Assembly: GCF_019097595.1 (NCBI RefSeq)
Contig: NC_080735.1
Span: 19,266,417-19,330,416, forward strand
Direction of reading: 5' to 3'
Length of the DNA: 64,000 bases
Source of the DNA: Hemibagrus wyckioides
Lineage: Eukaryota > Chordata > Actinopteri > Siluriformes > Bagridae
Position 1 is the stretch's first letter. Every line of letters starts with the position of its first letter. Positions 21,501-29,830 of the stretch are shown here, piece after piece. The translations under genes and the position numbers were made by a program. Under the pieces are notes generated by a model. That model was not told the DNA's origin. It did not search any database and worked only from the letters and a program-made list of their open reading frames with translations.

Positions 21501-23855
21501 TCCTCTCAGTCACAGAGTTTCAGGTGGAGATGTTTCCTGATACAGTTGTTGAAGGAGATGAAGTTACTCTCACATGTAAAACCACCTGCAGTCTGACTGA
21601 GACTCCAACATTCACCTGGTACAAAGATGGACATTATTTCTCCTCCTCGAACCCGCTCCGTCTGCCATCAGTCAGTCAGAGGGATGCAGGCAGATACAGC
21701 TGTTCTGTACAGGGACAAAGTTATCTCTCCGCTGCTGTCACTCTTAATGTACAATGTAAGTACAGATTGATTCATTCACTCATTAAAACTAACAACACTA
21801 AAAGTTCATGCTGAATCCACATGTAAAATGAATCCCATCAGTAATGAAACAGTAACAATCAGTAATACAAGTACATATGTTATGACATGGCTCTAAATTA
21901 TTGTTCTGAACACAACAGTTCATCAGCTGATATGAAGTTTCACTGGATACTTTCTGATCAGAGTTGTACACTAGAATATAAGAATATTAGCATGCACGTG
22001 TCAGGAACTGCTGGACAATTACCTGCTAGGCCTGGAGAGGGCGCTGGCAGGAGACTCTATGGAGCCTGCTTTATTGTGTGTATTTTGTGCCACGCCTATC
22101 CTATTGTTCTCGTTCCCGCCGTATCACCTGTTCTCCATTAGTCCTAATGTTGTGCCCTATAAATAGGGATCCTTTTGTACCTGTCTTTGTCAGTTATTGT
22201 TTCATGTTTCTCGTTTTCTTTGATTAGTGTCACGTATAGTGTTCACGTTAGTTTCCCCCAGTCTCGTGTTTATGTTAATAAAGCAGTGATTAATTGAATC
22301 CTGCGTATTGGTCTATCTCCACGGCGTGCCACCGCCCGCAGCACCACGGAGGTCCGGGTTCACGACCCGCACAGGGCAGGGGCATCTGGACGTTACATGT
22401 CTGTTAGCATAGCTGCTTACTATCTCAATAGAATATTTGAATATTAACATAGATGTGAATTAGCATACTCATAGCATAGCATTTTCACATACACATACAT
22501 TAGCATACTTAAACACTGGAACACTCAAACATTCAACTTTCATACACACCTTCATCATATCAATAACACTAACATCAACAAAAGAACATTAATTAAAATG
22601 AATTCATAAATCTAAGACTTTGTGATGTTATGACATTTTCTGTAATTTCACTGCTGTTTCTTTTTAGGTAAATGAATGTGTTACTGCAGTAAAACAGGAA
22701 GTAATGATGACTTTTATAGTTATTGTTAAAAAAATAGAGAAAAATCTTCATAGTGTGCAGTTTGTGGTTCTTTTTCTAGATCCTCCAAAGAGTGTCTCAG
22801 TGTCCATCAGTCCCTCTGGTGTGATAGTGGAGGGCAGTTCAGTGACTCTGACCTGCAGCAGTGATGCTAACCCACCTGTACAGAACTACACCTGGTATAA
22901 GGTGAATGAAAGCTCACCTGTAGGATCTGGACAGAGTTACAGCTTCACCTTGACCTCCAGCAGCAGTGGAGGGTTTTACTGTGTGGTTCAGAATAGATAC
23001 GGGAGACAGAGATCTCCTGCAGGGCCTCTCACTTTAAATTCTATTACAGGTATTATAAATAATAATCTGTACCCATTACATTGATAAAGGTAAAGAGTTA
23101 CAGCTGATTAATATTTATCTGTACACAGGGAGGAGTGTAGTACTGTATGTAGTTCTTGGAGTCATTGTGGGATGTGGATGTTTACTTGCCATCGTTGGTG
23201 TTTTATGTATAAGGTAAGCATGTGTATTTTTCATCAACTTTTGTTGAATATCTGCAGCATGAACCCTCTGATTATTGTTCATTTTTAGGAGAAAGAGAAC
23301 AGGAAGGTCAGGTGATAATGCAGAGTCTCGTCAGGTAAGTGGACTGTAACTGGACATTGGACAGTGTGACTTCTGCTCATGCTTACCTGCAAAACATCAC
23401 AACAGATAATCAACACTAGACCCAGATCCTAATGAACACGAGGAAACAGCAGACTCTAGGCACTTTTCATCACTAAACATAGTTATAGTAGTAAATGGAT
23501 AGATATTGAGGAATTCCTCAAAACACCAAACACATTCTTTATAATCTTCACACAGAACGTTTCCTGCAGTCCTACTGATGACACATACACAGCTCTTGAT
23601 CTTCAGACCAGGTCCAGTGACGTGTACGACACGCTTACAGTAAGTGTCTTCAGAGACACACTTCACTCAGACATTCAGATCTGAAAAGAATCACTAAGAA
23701 TGATGAACACATGATTTATTTCTCTTTCTCTCACACAGACGGTTCACCCGAATCTTCCTGATTCTCAGTCCATCTCTCATGATTACGAAAATAATCCAGT
23801 GAGCGCTTCCATTTGTTCATCACTGAATATAGTACCAGGAAGCTGTAAAGCCTAA
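925..23855 (+). CDS. CD22/sialoadhesin-like receptor gene 1 (full gene model)
   Basis: Proposed exons are 925-982, 1353-1697, 21510-21755, 22780-23049, 23129-23213, 23289-23334, 23556-23639 and 23739-23855. They sum to 1251 bp, an open frame of about 416 aa with compatible phases throughout. Domain order is signal peptide, V-set, C2-set, Ig, transmembrane helix, tail with Y361, Y374 and Y394. Alternatively the last exon ends at 23798 and splices to 27916-27990 (about 422 aa). The product should be a type I membrane receptor on leukocytes reading cell-surface sialic acids and probably damping signalling. The intron 1697-21510 is about 19.8 kb, almost all repeat. The span given covers introns as well as exons. 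Confidence 0.75.
1078..1196 (+). repeat. (CT)n microsatellite in intron 1 of gene 1
   Basis: This is an imperfect CT/TCTC dinucleotide run between the signal and V-set exons. Genes 2 and 3 carry a much shorter run at the same place (about 32437-32468 and 62092-62122). Low-complexity open frames across it are artefacts. Confidence 0.95.
1353..1697 (+). CDS. Gene 1 exon: Siglec-type V-set Ig domain
   Basis: This 345-bp phase 1-1 exon lies between a TGCAG acceptor and a GTATGC donor and encodes about residues 20-134. It shows Siglec V-set hallmarks: a near-N-terminal Trp (W27, in EWSV), an extra Cys (C37) before the B-strand Cys (C48, in TMGC), and the second core Cys on strand E (C96, in NNC) instead of strand F. 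The F strand reads GKYYFRF; its Arg (R114) matches the arginine that binds the sialic-acid carboxylate in sialoadhesin and CD22. This domain should therefore be ligand-competent. Family assignment rests on motifs and on resemblance to fish CD22-like proteins. Confidence 0.9.
1930..2385 (-). mobile_element. LINE ORF2 3' fragment (minus strand)
   Basis: Read on the minus strand, this region encodes a stretch like the C-terminal end of a non-LTR retrotransposon ORF2. It contains [14 protein letters not shown], then IGKHENG, a CSKCG zinc-knuckle-like motif and ETVWHILLE. Such TRLRxGH...C-x-C...ETxxHxL ends are known in I/Nimb and Jockey-like LINEs. The clade is a guess. The copy is broken and carried in the same intron of gene 2 (34535-34985). 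Confidence 0.65.
2393..3530 (+). repeat. Compound minisatellite, gene 1 (about 18 units)
   Basis: About 18 tandem units each consist of a conserved 18-bp core, TTTGTACAGTTCAGTCCT, a (GT)n run and a (GA)n run. Unit length varies from about 55 to 75 bp because the dinucleotide runs differ. The homologous array in gene 2 (34991-35657) has only about nine units. (GT)n can form Z-DNA and (GA)n can form triplexes, so the array is likely unstable. Confidence 0.95.
3530..3648 (+). repeat. Dispersed-repeat fragment flanking the 32-bp array (gene 1)
   Basis: This short unique-looking segment links the compound minisatellite to the 32-bp array. It contains GAGCCTGATGGC followed by GAAACTGTT, also seen (diverged) near 29255-29280. 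Its 3' end, GTTGAAGAGTGTGTGTGAGG, already matches one unit of the adjoining array. The dispersed-repeat family is not named here. The same junction is present in gene 2 (35658-35777). Confidence 0.6.
3647..20826 (+). repeat. Giant 32-bp minisatellite in gene 1 intron (about 17.2 kb)
   Basis: The basic unit is 32 bp and its landmarks are TAAGAG and TGTGAGGGG separated by TG runs. There are about 530 unit-equivalents. The + strand is almost devoid of C over 17 kb. Variants include units with AGGGATGTGTGTGTGG junctions, short units where AGGGGTGTG runs directly into TAAGAG, and scattered point changes. Long homogeneous blocks occur, for example about 10450-12200. The minus strand of the unit has no stop codon in any frame, so long histidine/threonine-rich open frames there (for example 17767-20976) are not genes. 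The array lies between the V-set and C2-set exons. Confidence 0.97.
20827..21509 (+). other. Intron segment right of the gene 1 array
   Basis: This is non-repetitive intron sequence up to the C2 exon. The first about 479 bp (to 21305) are missing from gene 2, where the array abuts the equivalent of 21306. A stretch at about 20893-20918 (TTGGCAGGGTGTGACTTC) recurs near 33902 in gene 2 and suggests a shared dispersed repeat. No exon, RNA gene or convincing open frame was seen. Confidence 0.6.
21510..21755 (+). CDS. Gene 1 exon: first C2-set Ig domain
   Basis: This 246-bp phase 1-1 exon has a strong pyrimidine-rich acceptor (CTTTCCTCTCAG) and a GTAAGT donor. It encodes about residues 135-216. 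Core Ig features are TLTCK (C157), FTWYK (W171) and DAGRYSC (C199). The extra Cys four residues after C157 (C161, in KTTC) matches the Siglec domain-2 cysteine that bonds to the V domain, and its likely partner is C37. The domain should act as a rigid spacer positioning the V domain. Confidence 0.9.
21999..22397 (+). mobile_element. Solo-LTR-like insertion in gene 1 intron
   Basis: This 399-bp block starts TGTCAGGAAC and ends GTTACA, so it has TG...CA termini. It contains a TATA box TATAAATAG (22158-22166) and a polyadenylation signal AATAAA (22277-22282), the layout of an LTR. It is absent from the corresponding intron of gene 2, where the sequence after GCATGCACG continues directly. No internal retroelement sequence flanks it, so it reads as a solo LTR, probably Gypsy-type. 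A clean target duplication is not visible. Confidence 0.7.
22780..23049 (+). CDS. Gene 1 exon: membrane-proximal Ig domain (fused exon)
   Basis: This 270-bp phase 1-1 exon encodes about residues 217-306: the [14 protein letters not shown] strand, [15 protein letters not shown] and GGFYCVVQ, a complete I/C2-type Ig fold. Its 5' intron and first half match gene 2 exon 52095-52352 (for example GGTGTGATAG). Its second half matches gene 2 exon 52459-52728 ([10 protein letters not shown] onward). It thus looks like a single exon made from two neighbouring ones. It has potential N-glycosylation sites at NYT, absent in gene 2, and NES, shared. Confidence 0.9.
23129..23213 (+). CDS. Gene 1 exon: transmembrane helix
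   Basis: This 85-bp exon runs from phase 1 to phase 2 and encodes a run of about 23 hydrophobic residues ([20 protein letters not shown] region) followed by an Arg. It anchors the receptor as a type I membrane protein. The acceptor is GTACACAG and the donor GTAAGC. Confidence 0.88.
23289..23334 (+). CDS. Gene 1 exon: juxtamembrane cytoplasmic segment
   Basis: This 46-bp exon encodes a basic stop-transfer stretch (RRKRTGR) and a short polar segment ending in ESRQ. It enters in phase 2 and leaves in phase 0. It is bounded by TTTTTAG and GTAAGT and is nearly identical to 52971-53016. Confidence 0.85.
23556..23639 (+). CDS. Gene 1 exon: cytoplasmic tail with two YxxL motifs
   Basis: This 84-bp phase 0-0 exon encodes 28 residues containing DTYTAL (Y361) and DVYDTL (Y374), with nine residues between the two YxxL motifs. 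Both resemble ITIMs but carry Asp at position -2 instead of S/I/V/L. They are likely SH2-docking sites when phosphorylated, by analogy with CD22. The spacing is also close to an ITAM. The exon is identical in protein sequence to gene 2 (53238-53321). Confidence 0.85.
23739..23855 (+). CDS. Gene 1 exon: tail with YEN motif; terminal or penultimate
   Basis: After a TCTCACACAG acceptor the frame encodes a 20-residue segment ending DYENNP (Y394; YxN is a Grb2-type docking motif). Two ends are possible. Reading on gives 18 more codons to TAA at 23853-23855. Alternatively GTGAGC at 23799 is a good donor, leading in phase 0 to the candidate exon 27916-27990. The read-through tail has no recognisable motif and differs at its end between genes 1 and 2, which favours splicing. 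Confidence 0.7.
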   Translation, partial: TVHPNLPDSQSISHDYENNPVSASICSSLNIVPGSCKA

Positions 23856-23933
23856 AATATTTTATTTAAAGCTGTTAAAGCCACATTGATTTAATGTTAG
23901 TAGGATATCACATGATATTTCCTACATCATACT

Positions 23934-23934
<1 letters not shown>

Positions 23935-24016
<82 letters not shown>
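23935..24016 (+). repeat. (GA)n microsatellite, 3' of gene 1
   Basis: This GA dinucleotide run with AAAG interruptions lies just past the gene 1 tail exon. The homologous run after gene 2 (about 53622-53692) is shorter. Confidence 0.95.
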
Positions 24017-24018
<2 letters not shown>

Positions 24019-24239
24019 ATGATTCAGTTTTTTTAGCTGTGGATTTTAGCTTTATGTATTTTGAATAAATTTTGTATATATAGAATTTTTCATTTCATAT
24101 ATTTCTCTTCACTACTTTCTGTACTAAATACAATTGCATTTATAGATTATTTCATTTATTTTTATTTATATTCCATTTATATTTATTTTTCTTGTTATCT
24201 AAAACAGTCTCTGGCAAAAGAATTTTATTTGTTATTAAA

Positions 24240-24329
24240 GTTTATCTTATCTTATCTTATCTTATCTTATCTTATCTTATCTTATCTTATCTTATCTTAT
24301 CTTATCTTATCTTATCTTATCTTATCTTA
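24240..24329 (+). repeat. (TTATC)n microsatellite
   Basis: About 17 pentanucleotide repeats follow ATTAAAGT; the gene 2 copy (about 53918-53990) has about 14. Such tails often mark the 3' end of a LINE, which is a possibility here. Confidence 0.93.
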
Positions 24330-25100
24330 AATTGAATCCAAACTTTCCATTTATGAATATTAAATTGTACATGACTGCTTGTGGTTTTAATGAATGTTTT
24401 TTCTACATGTGTACTATAGGTTTTTATCCTGTTTTAATAATCAGATTGTATATTTTATCTGAAAAAATGTGTACTGTTGATGTTTTGTACGTTTTGTACA
24501 ATAAAGTCAAGTATGATGTACAAACTCTTAGCATGGTTTCTGTATAATGAGATGGGTTTGGGCTTGAATCATTATTATCCTATACATACACCATGAAATG
24601 AACCTACACTCAGTCACTAATATACTGTAATGTCATGATATAACATGGGATTATCAGACAGTTTATTACAGCATAGCAGCTACTCAGCCTCTCTTCCACA
24701 TTAACTGTATCTGACTAGAATTTTCTATATCACTATCAATTACAATGAATTATAATTATTTAAAAGTCTGTTACATGTTCATTCCATGTTGTAGAAGGTG
24801 CTTTTTGTTGTACAGCGTGTTTAAATTTTTCAAAAAATGTACTCATTTTTCATAAATCTAATTCTAATCTACTTTAATCATTAAATAAAACAAAATTTAA
24901 TCTTTAAATTTACTCATTTACACTAATTCAAATCTAAGACTATTTTAATCCATAATCCAGAGTTAATGTTAATCTTTACTTGTTTTTCTTTACATATATT
25001 AATCTCACTTATTTTAATCTGTACATAAGCAATATAATAACAGTTATCAGCTATGACAAAGTTAACCACATGATGAGAAGAAGTTTAAAATAGCAATTAT
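24330..25100. other. AT-rich 3' flank of gene 1
   Basis: This AT-rich sequence contains a possible polyadenylation signal AATAAA at 24500-24505 with GT-rich sequence downstream. It would serve a transcript ending at the read-through stop, or lie in the last intron if the distal exon is used. No convincing coding sequence was seen. The block repeats after gene 2 (53991-54760). Confidence 0.4.
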
Positions 25101-25119
25101 TTATTTTATACCTGGGTTT

Positions 25120-25500
25120 CATTGTGCTACATGTAGAGAAGCGGCTGTGTATAAATACACCAGGATAGGAGCGAGCGCCACTCTCTGTATGTTTTGTTTC
25201 TGGTTAGTGAGAATAGTTTAGATAGGGCGTGAAAACGCCAAAGACTTTCTTTCCCTTTTATTTTCTAGATAGATTAGAGGATTGTGGTGAGTTAGTTTGG
25301 TTTTGTTATATTTCTTTCTTTTATTTGGCGCCACTATTAATCCTCTCTTTTCCCGTATTGATTATAATATAACTCTCAGTTGTATGTAAATATATATCTA
25401 TCTATATTTCTTCTATTCCGATTCCATAATGGACCAATAAATACTATATTTAATTTTGCTATAAGGTTGTTCTGTTGTCAATTACTACCAACCTTCACTT
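25120..25500 (+). mobile_element. LTR-like promoter/terminator block
   Basis: A TATA-like GTATAAATACACC (from about 25150) is followed about 280 bp later by ACCAATAAATAC (about 25434), the spacing of an LTR U3-R-U5. The ends are not clear and no direct partner was found. It neighbours other retroelement remnants. It is present after gene 2 at about 54780-55160. This is a tentative call. Confidence 0.3.
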
Positions 25501-25639
25501 AAATGAGTCACAACTTAAATGTTCCTTCTGGTACCCTTAGACCTACCATCTTGAAGTCGTAACAGAGACCCAGTGAGATCAATGACTTCAGTGAAACCAC
25601 TGGAAGGGCCAGGAGTTTGCGTGGAAGCATCAGCAGTCT

Positions 25640-26200
25640 CAGGAATGTTATCCAGGAGACTATCCAGGAGGCAGGTGAGTTCACCAACTGATTCATTATA
25701 ATTTTTCTCACAGAACTTATTGGACACCACTCACAAAACATCATATCCACTACTTTAGTCCTTTCTGTGATAAATGTCCTGACCAACAACTCAGATCCTT
25801 TTTATATGATGTGGGAATGTGAAAAAGTTTACAATTTTGGAATGTTGTGTGTATTATCTTATAAAAAATAACTGAATATCCTATACCGCTGAACCCCAAT
25901 ATATTATTACTCAGTGGTGATTTTCTGATCTCTGATTTCTCTAAGTTACAAAAAAACTGTTCGGCTGGCTGGCTTAACAACTTCAAAAAAAATTTTTTCT
26001 ACAACTCTGGCTTCCACCACATAGCCTGGATATGTACAGGTGGTTGATACAACTTCGGGACATTATAATGCTGGAAATATCCATATATATTAAAGATCTG
26101 GAATATAGCTGCTGAGAAGATCTCCAAGTGTATTGCACAAAACAACAATCATGATCCTGTTGTTATTCTGGTTTGTATATAGTACATTTAACATATTAAT
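25640..26200 (+). mobile_element. L1-like LINE ORF2 3' remnant
   Basis: Frame-shifted + strand translation shows a MMWECEKVYNF stretch, resembling the HMxWxCPxVxxFW motif near the C-terminus of L1/Tx1 ORF2, followed by stretches such as KNCSAGWLNNF. Several stops and shifts make it non-functional. The same remnant lies at about 55300-55860. Confidence 0.45.
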
Positions 26201-26299
26201 GATATACAACAGCTGTACCATTGTGCACCATAGTCTGACTATTTAATTTCTCTATTTTCTATTTATTAGTGAACGTGGGAACCGTTGTTGTTGCTGCAA

Positions 26300-27640
26300 A
26301 ATGAGCACAGGAAGTGACTTATCTCATAGTTGCCTCCTATTGGCAGGACTCAGGGTAATAGCAGGAAGTGAGGCTGACATTCACCCCCAATTGCTCTATG
26401 AAACTAGCCCAGACCCTGGAGGTCAACTGCAGACCTGGGTCAATCACAATATACTCAGGAAGCCCAAAGTAATGGAACACACGAATGAACCATAGCTCAG
26501 TAGCTGTAAATGCAAACAGGAACCAAGGGAGAGTTATGAGGTTTAGGGCCAAGGAAAGAAGGTCTAGGAATACGAGAATGGTGGTGTAGCATGAGTAATT
26601 GAGGAAAGCTATGGTTATGTTACCAGGGATGTTGCGGTGTGGGCAGTGGCATGATTTTACCAGCTGGAAGGGCTCTGTTATACAGGATGTGATCATTTGG
26701 TAAATGTTCATGGTCAAGGTATTTTTAGAGCCCAGTCAGAAGGTAAGGGTAAAGTTGAATCAGGACTAAAACAGGGACCAGCTGGCCTGTCTGGGGTTCA
26801 AGTGCTTGGGTGTGTGGATTTTTATGGGCCTCTTGTAAACGATAAAGGAATGATTAGCCCCCTCCAGCCGCTGTCTCTATTCCTACAGTGCCATTTTTAC
26901 TGACAGTAGCTCTCATTCTACTATGTTATAACTGTGCTATAACTGTGTTATAACTCACCCACTGACAGCTCGGGGAAGAAGAAATTGATGGGATGTAACC
27001 TGGGCTTACACTATTGTGCTGTGAGAGGATGGCTCCAATCCATGTTTCTGAGGCATGTACATCTACTATGAATGTTCTGGAAGAGTCAGGATGCTTGAGG
27101 ACTTAAGATGTTTTTTTCAGATGCAGGGTTCCACACCAGGCATTTGGGGCTGCCTCACAGTAGGGACAGGAGAGGGAGAGTGAGGGCACTAAAGCCCAGT
27201 TAGTGTTGATAGAAGCTGACAAGGCCAAAGATGCACTGGAGTGAAAACAAAGAGTGCCCAAGTCTTGTATTACTAAGTATTACTTTTTCCAAGTGAAAGC
27301 TTGGAGTGACTGGAATGGACCCACACTCTGCGAACAGGAGATACTGTGTCTCAGCTACATGGGCTTGGCAACTACGATGGTTTCAGACGTCGTCCCCTCG
27401 GGGTGAGGGAGCAGCTAAGTGTGAAGCAGGTGATCAAGCCACATGGCTTGGGACTCAAGAGTGGTCCGTAACTCACAGTTTTGCAACCCTTGATGAATTG
27501 TCACTTTCATGGACAGAAAGAGAAGAAAACAATGGAAAAAGGTTTGGTATAGACAGAACACAAGGGGGGTGCAGGTGAGTTGTGGGATGTGGAGTCTGGT
27601 GCAGCCATGTTGTGGACTGTGATGCATTTTGGAAAATGTA
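26300..27640 (-). mobile_element. Degenerate Ty3/Gypsy retrotransposon (minus strand)
   Basis: In minus-strand order there is an RT end (GLVSFYQH-like), RNase H (TFIVDVHASETWIGAILSQ at about 27000-27075), then an integrase core open over 26337-26717. The integrase shows [24 protein letters not shown] and [13 protein letters not shown]. The first two core aspartates are kept, and a stop interrupts the region before the catalytic Glu. RT and RNase H are frame-shifted. The 27450-27640 part may be leader/gag sequence. It is nearly identical to 55962-57300, so it predates the duplication. Confidence 0.75.
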
Positions 27641-27915
27641 GTTTGATGTCTGTGACAGTGAAGATAAAGGATCTACATCCAAATCTTCTCCAAAATGAGA
27701 AGAAAACACTTGAGCTAGCTCTCATTCTCCCATCTGTTCAGTATGATGCTCTCCTCTCTGGTTTGACTTATTATAGTTATGATTTACTCAAATATAGCAC
27801 TAACTTAATAGAACAAAATAGAAGTGTAGTTTGTTTGTGTAGCATGTGTGTGTTAATTCATCGAAAGCATTACTTTTTAGTGTAACTCCTGTCTTCCTCT
27901 TTCCTAATTACACAG

Positions 27916-27990
27916 GAAATTACTTCATCTGCAGTGAATGAAGAGTTATTTTCACTTCAGTATCAAACTAAACACAGTTTCTTAAAATAA
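27916..27990 (+). CDS. Candidate distal terminal exon of gene 1
   Basis: A strong acceptor (pyrimidine-rich tract, then TTACACAG, ending 27915) opens a phase-0 frame of 24 codons and a TAA (27988-27990). An AATAAA lies 40 bp further (28030-28035). It fits the phase of the donor at 23799 and would add a tail with NEELFSLQYQTK. If real, the last intron is about 4.1 kb and swollen by retroelements. The evidence is splice signals, frame and poly(A) signal only. The same configuration lies at 57578-57652. Confidence 0.45.
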   Translation, partial: EITSSAVNEELFSLQYQTKHSFLK

Positions 27991-28528
27991 TGTGTAGATT
28001 TTTACAGTAAAACATGTTGGAGTGTTTTAAATAAAATATTGATCACCAATGCAACTGCTGTAAAGGTGCCAAGGAAATGATTTCTCACTTATTGTTCCAT
28101 TGCATATATATACAAATATTCTAGATTGATGTGGAACATGAACATGAACATGGAAAATGATTGTGATGTTTTACACAAACAAATGCACAATAGATGATTA
28201 GAGTTTAAAATGCTGTAAACACATATGATGTTGTTACCCAAGTGGCAGCCTTTTCCTCTTTGGATCATTTGATCATGTATTCTGTCACCTGTTACTACCT
28301 CTATGTTTTGAATATAGTCATTGTATTGTTCTTGTATAATGCACTAATTAAAATGTTAGTGAGTTAGTAGGTGATTGTGAAAATGTTTAAGTCTAAGAAC
28401 ATGAAGTAAACATCATGCATCACTTGTTCGATCTTAAAATACCTTTATGTGCAGAGAACCTACTGCCTAATGCACTGCCTAATGTGTCACAAATTAATGA
28501 CTTGTTTCTGTTGGGTGTTAGCTCTTAG
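27991..28528. other. Intergenic sequence after gene 1
   Basis: It contains the AATAAA at 28030 described with the candidate exon. Otherwise it is AT-rich with no recognised feature. Confidence 0.5.
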
Positions 28529-28700
28529 AGGAAGGACTAATTCAGTTACATGTGGTCAGAGTGTGAAAAGGAAACAGCAGGACATTTTAACTTGGACAGT
28601 TCATCAGTTTATACCCTCAGAGCTGCTCCTGTTCTTTTCTCTGGATGTAGACGATCATCACTTAATGAGGTCAGAAGCTTTTTTTACTCATTTATTCAGC
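28529..28700 (+). promoter_or_regulatory. Diverged relic of the CD22-like 5' flank
   Basis: This matches 96-268 upstream of gene 1 with substitutions and small indels. Shared landmarks, in order, are GGAAGGACTAATTCAG, ACTTGGACAGTT, CCCTCAGAGCTGCTCCTGTT, ATCATC and TTAATGAGGTCAGAA. No signal or V-set exon follows. It is probably left from an older duplication. It recurs at 58191-58362. Confidence 0.7.
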
Positions 28701-28789
28701 TATGAACATTGCATTGTCTTTACAAGTTGATTAGAGACTATGACTCTCTTAAAGGAAGATTAATTAAGAGTTTGCTGTCATGTACTAGA

Positions 28790-29114
28790 AACAGTGTGTT
28801 ATTCTATACAATGAAATTCTTATCCCGTGAATCCTTCAGCAGCCTATGACATAAATGAAAGACATAAAAAAAAGATACAAAAGGAGTAAATTACACATTT
28901 ACAATTACAAAATTACTAATAGTGCAAAATGCAAGAGATTACCATATTGTAAGTGTAAAGTGTACAGTGTGCAGTGTAACACCGAAGACATGCATGTGCA
29001 AAGTCCTGTAGAAGTAGATGAGTCCATGTTGTTTATCTGCATTGAGAAGGGTGTGTGTGTGTACATTGAATGCAGAGATAGTCTGTAGTCTCTGATGTTT
29101 GTTTGCATTGAGGG

Positions 29115-29149
<35 letters not shown>

Positions 29150-29830
29150 TCTGGGTGAAGGATGAGGTAGTTGACACCACTCAGAGTCAGAGTATACGCT
29201 CTGTCTGTGGTTAAGGGTGTAGAGGCAGTTGATGGGTGATGTTCACAAGCCTGATGGCCTGTGGGTAGAAACTGTTTTTAAACAAGGCACTTATTAGTCA
29301 TTTACTCAGTTGTGCAAAATAAGATAAAAAGTCGCTCTGGATAAGGGCATCTGCCAAATGCCGCTAATGAAATGTTCTGACTTTCAGCCTTGATGTTCTG
29401 GCTTTACCCAATGTTACGAGTGTGAAAAGGCTCTTCTTGGGGGTGACTATTGTCGTAGATGATGTTGATGGCTCTGGAATATTAGAGGCTCTACAGTGAT
29501 GGTAAAGCTATTCCAGATATGTTTTGGGAAGCTCTCACCATCTGCTGTAGAGTCTTCTGGTCCTGTGTTGTGCAGTTTCCAAACCAGACTGTGATGGAGC
29601 TGGTGCTGATGCATTTAATTGCACATCTATAAAAGCTACTCAGGATTCAGCTTGGCATGCCAGATATCCTCAGCCTTCTCAAGAAGTTTAGATGCTGATG
29701 TGATTTCTTGACTAGATGTGTAGTATTATGAGACCAGGTGAGATCCTCAGTAAATGTGAACACGCAGGAAACTGAAGCTGCTCACTCTCTGCACCTCTTT
29801 CGCAGAATATACAGTGTTGAGTTCTATTAA
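28790..29830 (-). repeat. Dispersed repeat with SINE/LINE tail insertion
   Basis: The stretch about 29225-29820 resembles a common fish dispersed repeat read antisense (CCTGATGGCCTGTGGGTAG, then GATGGAGCTGGTG). It is related to the fragment flanking the 32-bp array. At 29330-29376 it is interrupted by a conserved fish SINE/L2 3' tail (GTCGCTCTGGATAAGGGCAT). A (TG)n run lies at 29117-29148, shorter in the gene 2 copy. The family name is not assigned. Confidence 0.45.

Noticed and set aside
24061..24547. Small open frames near the (TTATC)n run
   Set aside because: Low-complexity AT-rich sequence with no recognisable motif. Repeated after gene 2 only because the whole block is duplicated.
26337..26717. 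Host protein on the minus strand
   Set aside because: Motifs match a Gypsy integrase core. The frame is a remnant flanked by frame-shifted RNase H and RT.
27600..27650. ZNF143/THAP11-like promoter motif (GCATTTTGGAAAATGTAGT)
   Set aside because: Only loosely like the SBS consensus and located in the probable leader of the minus-strand Gypsy remnant.
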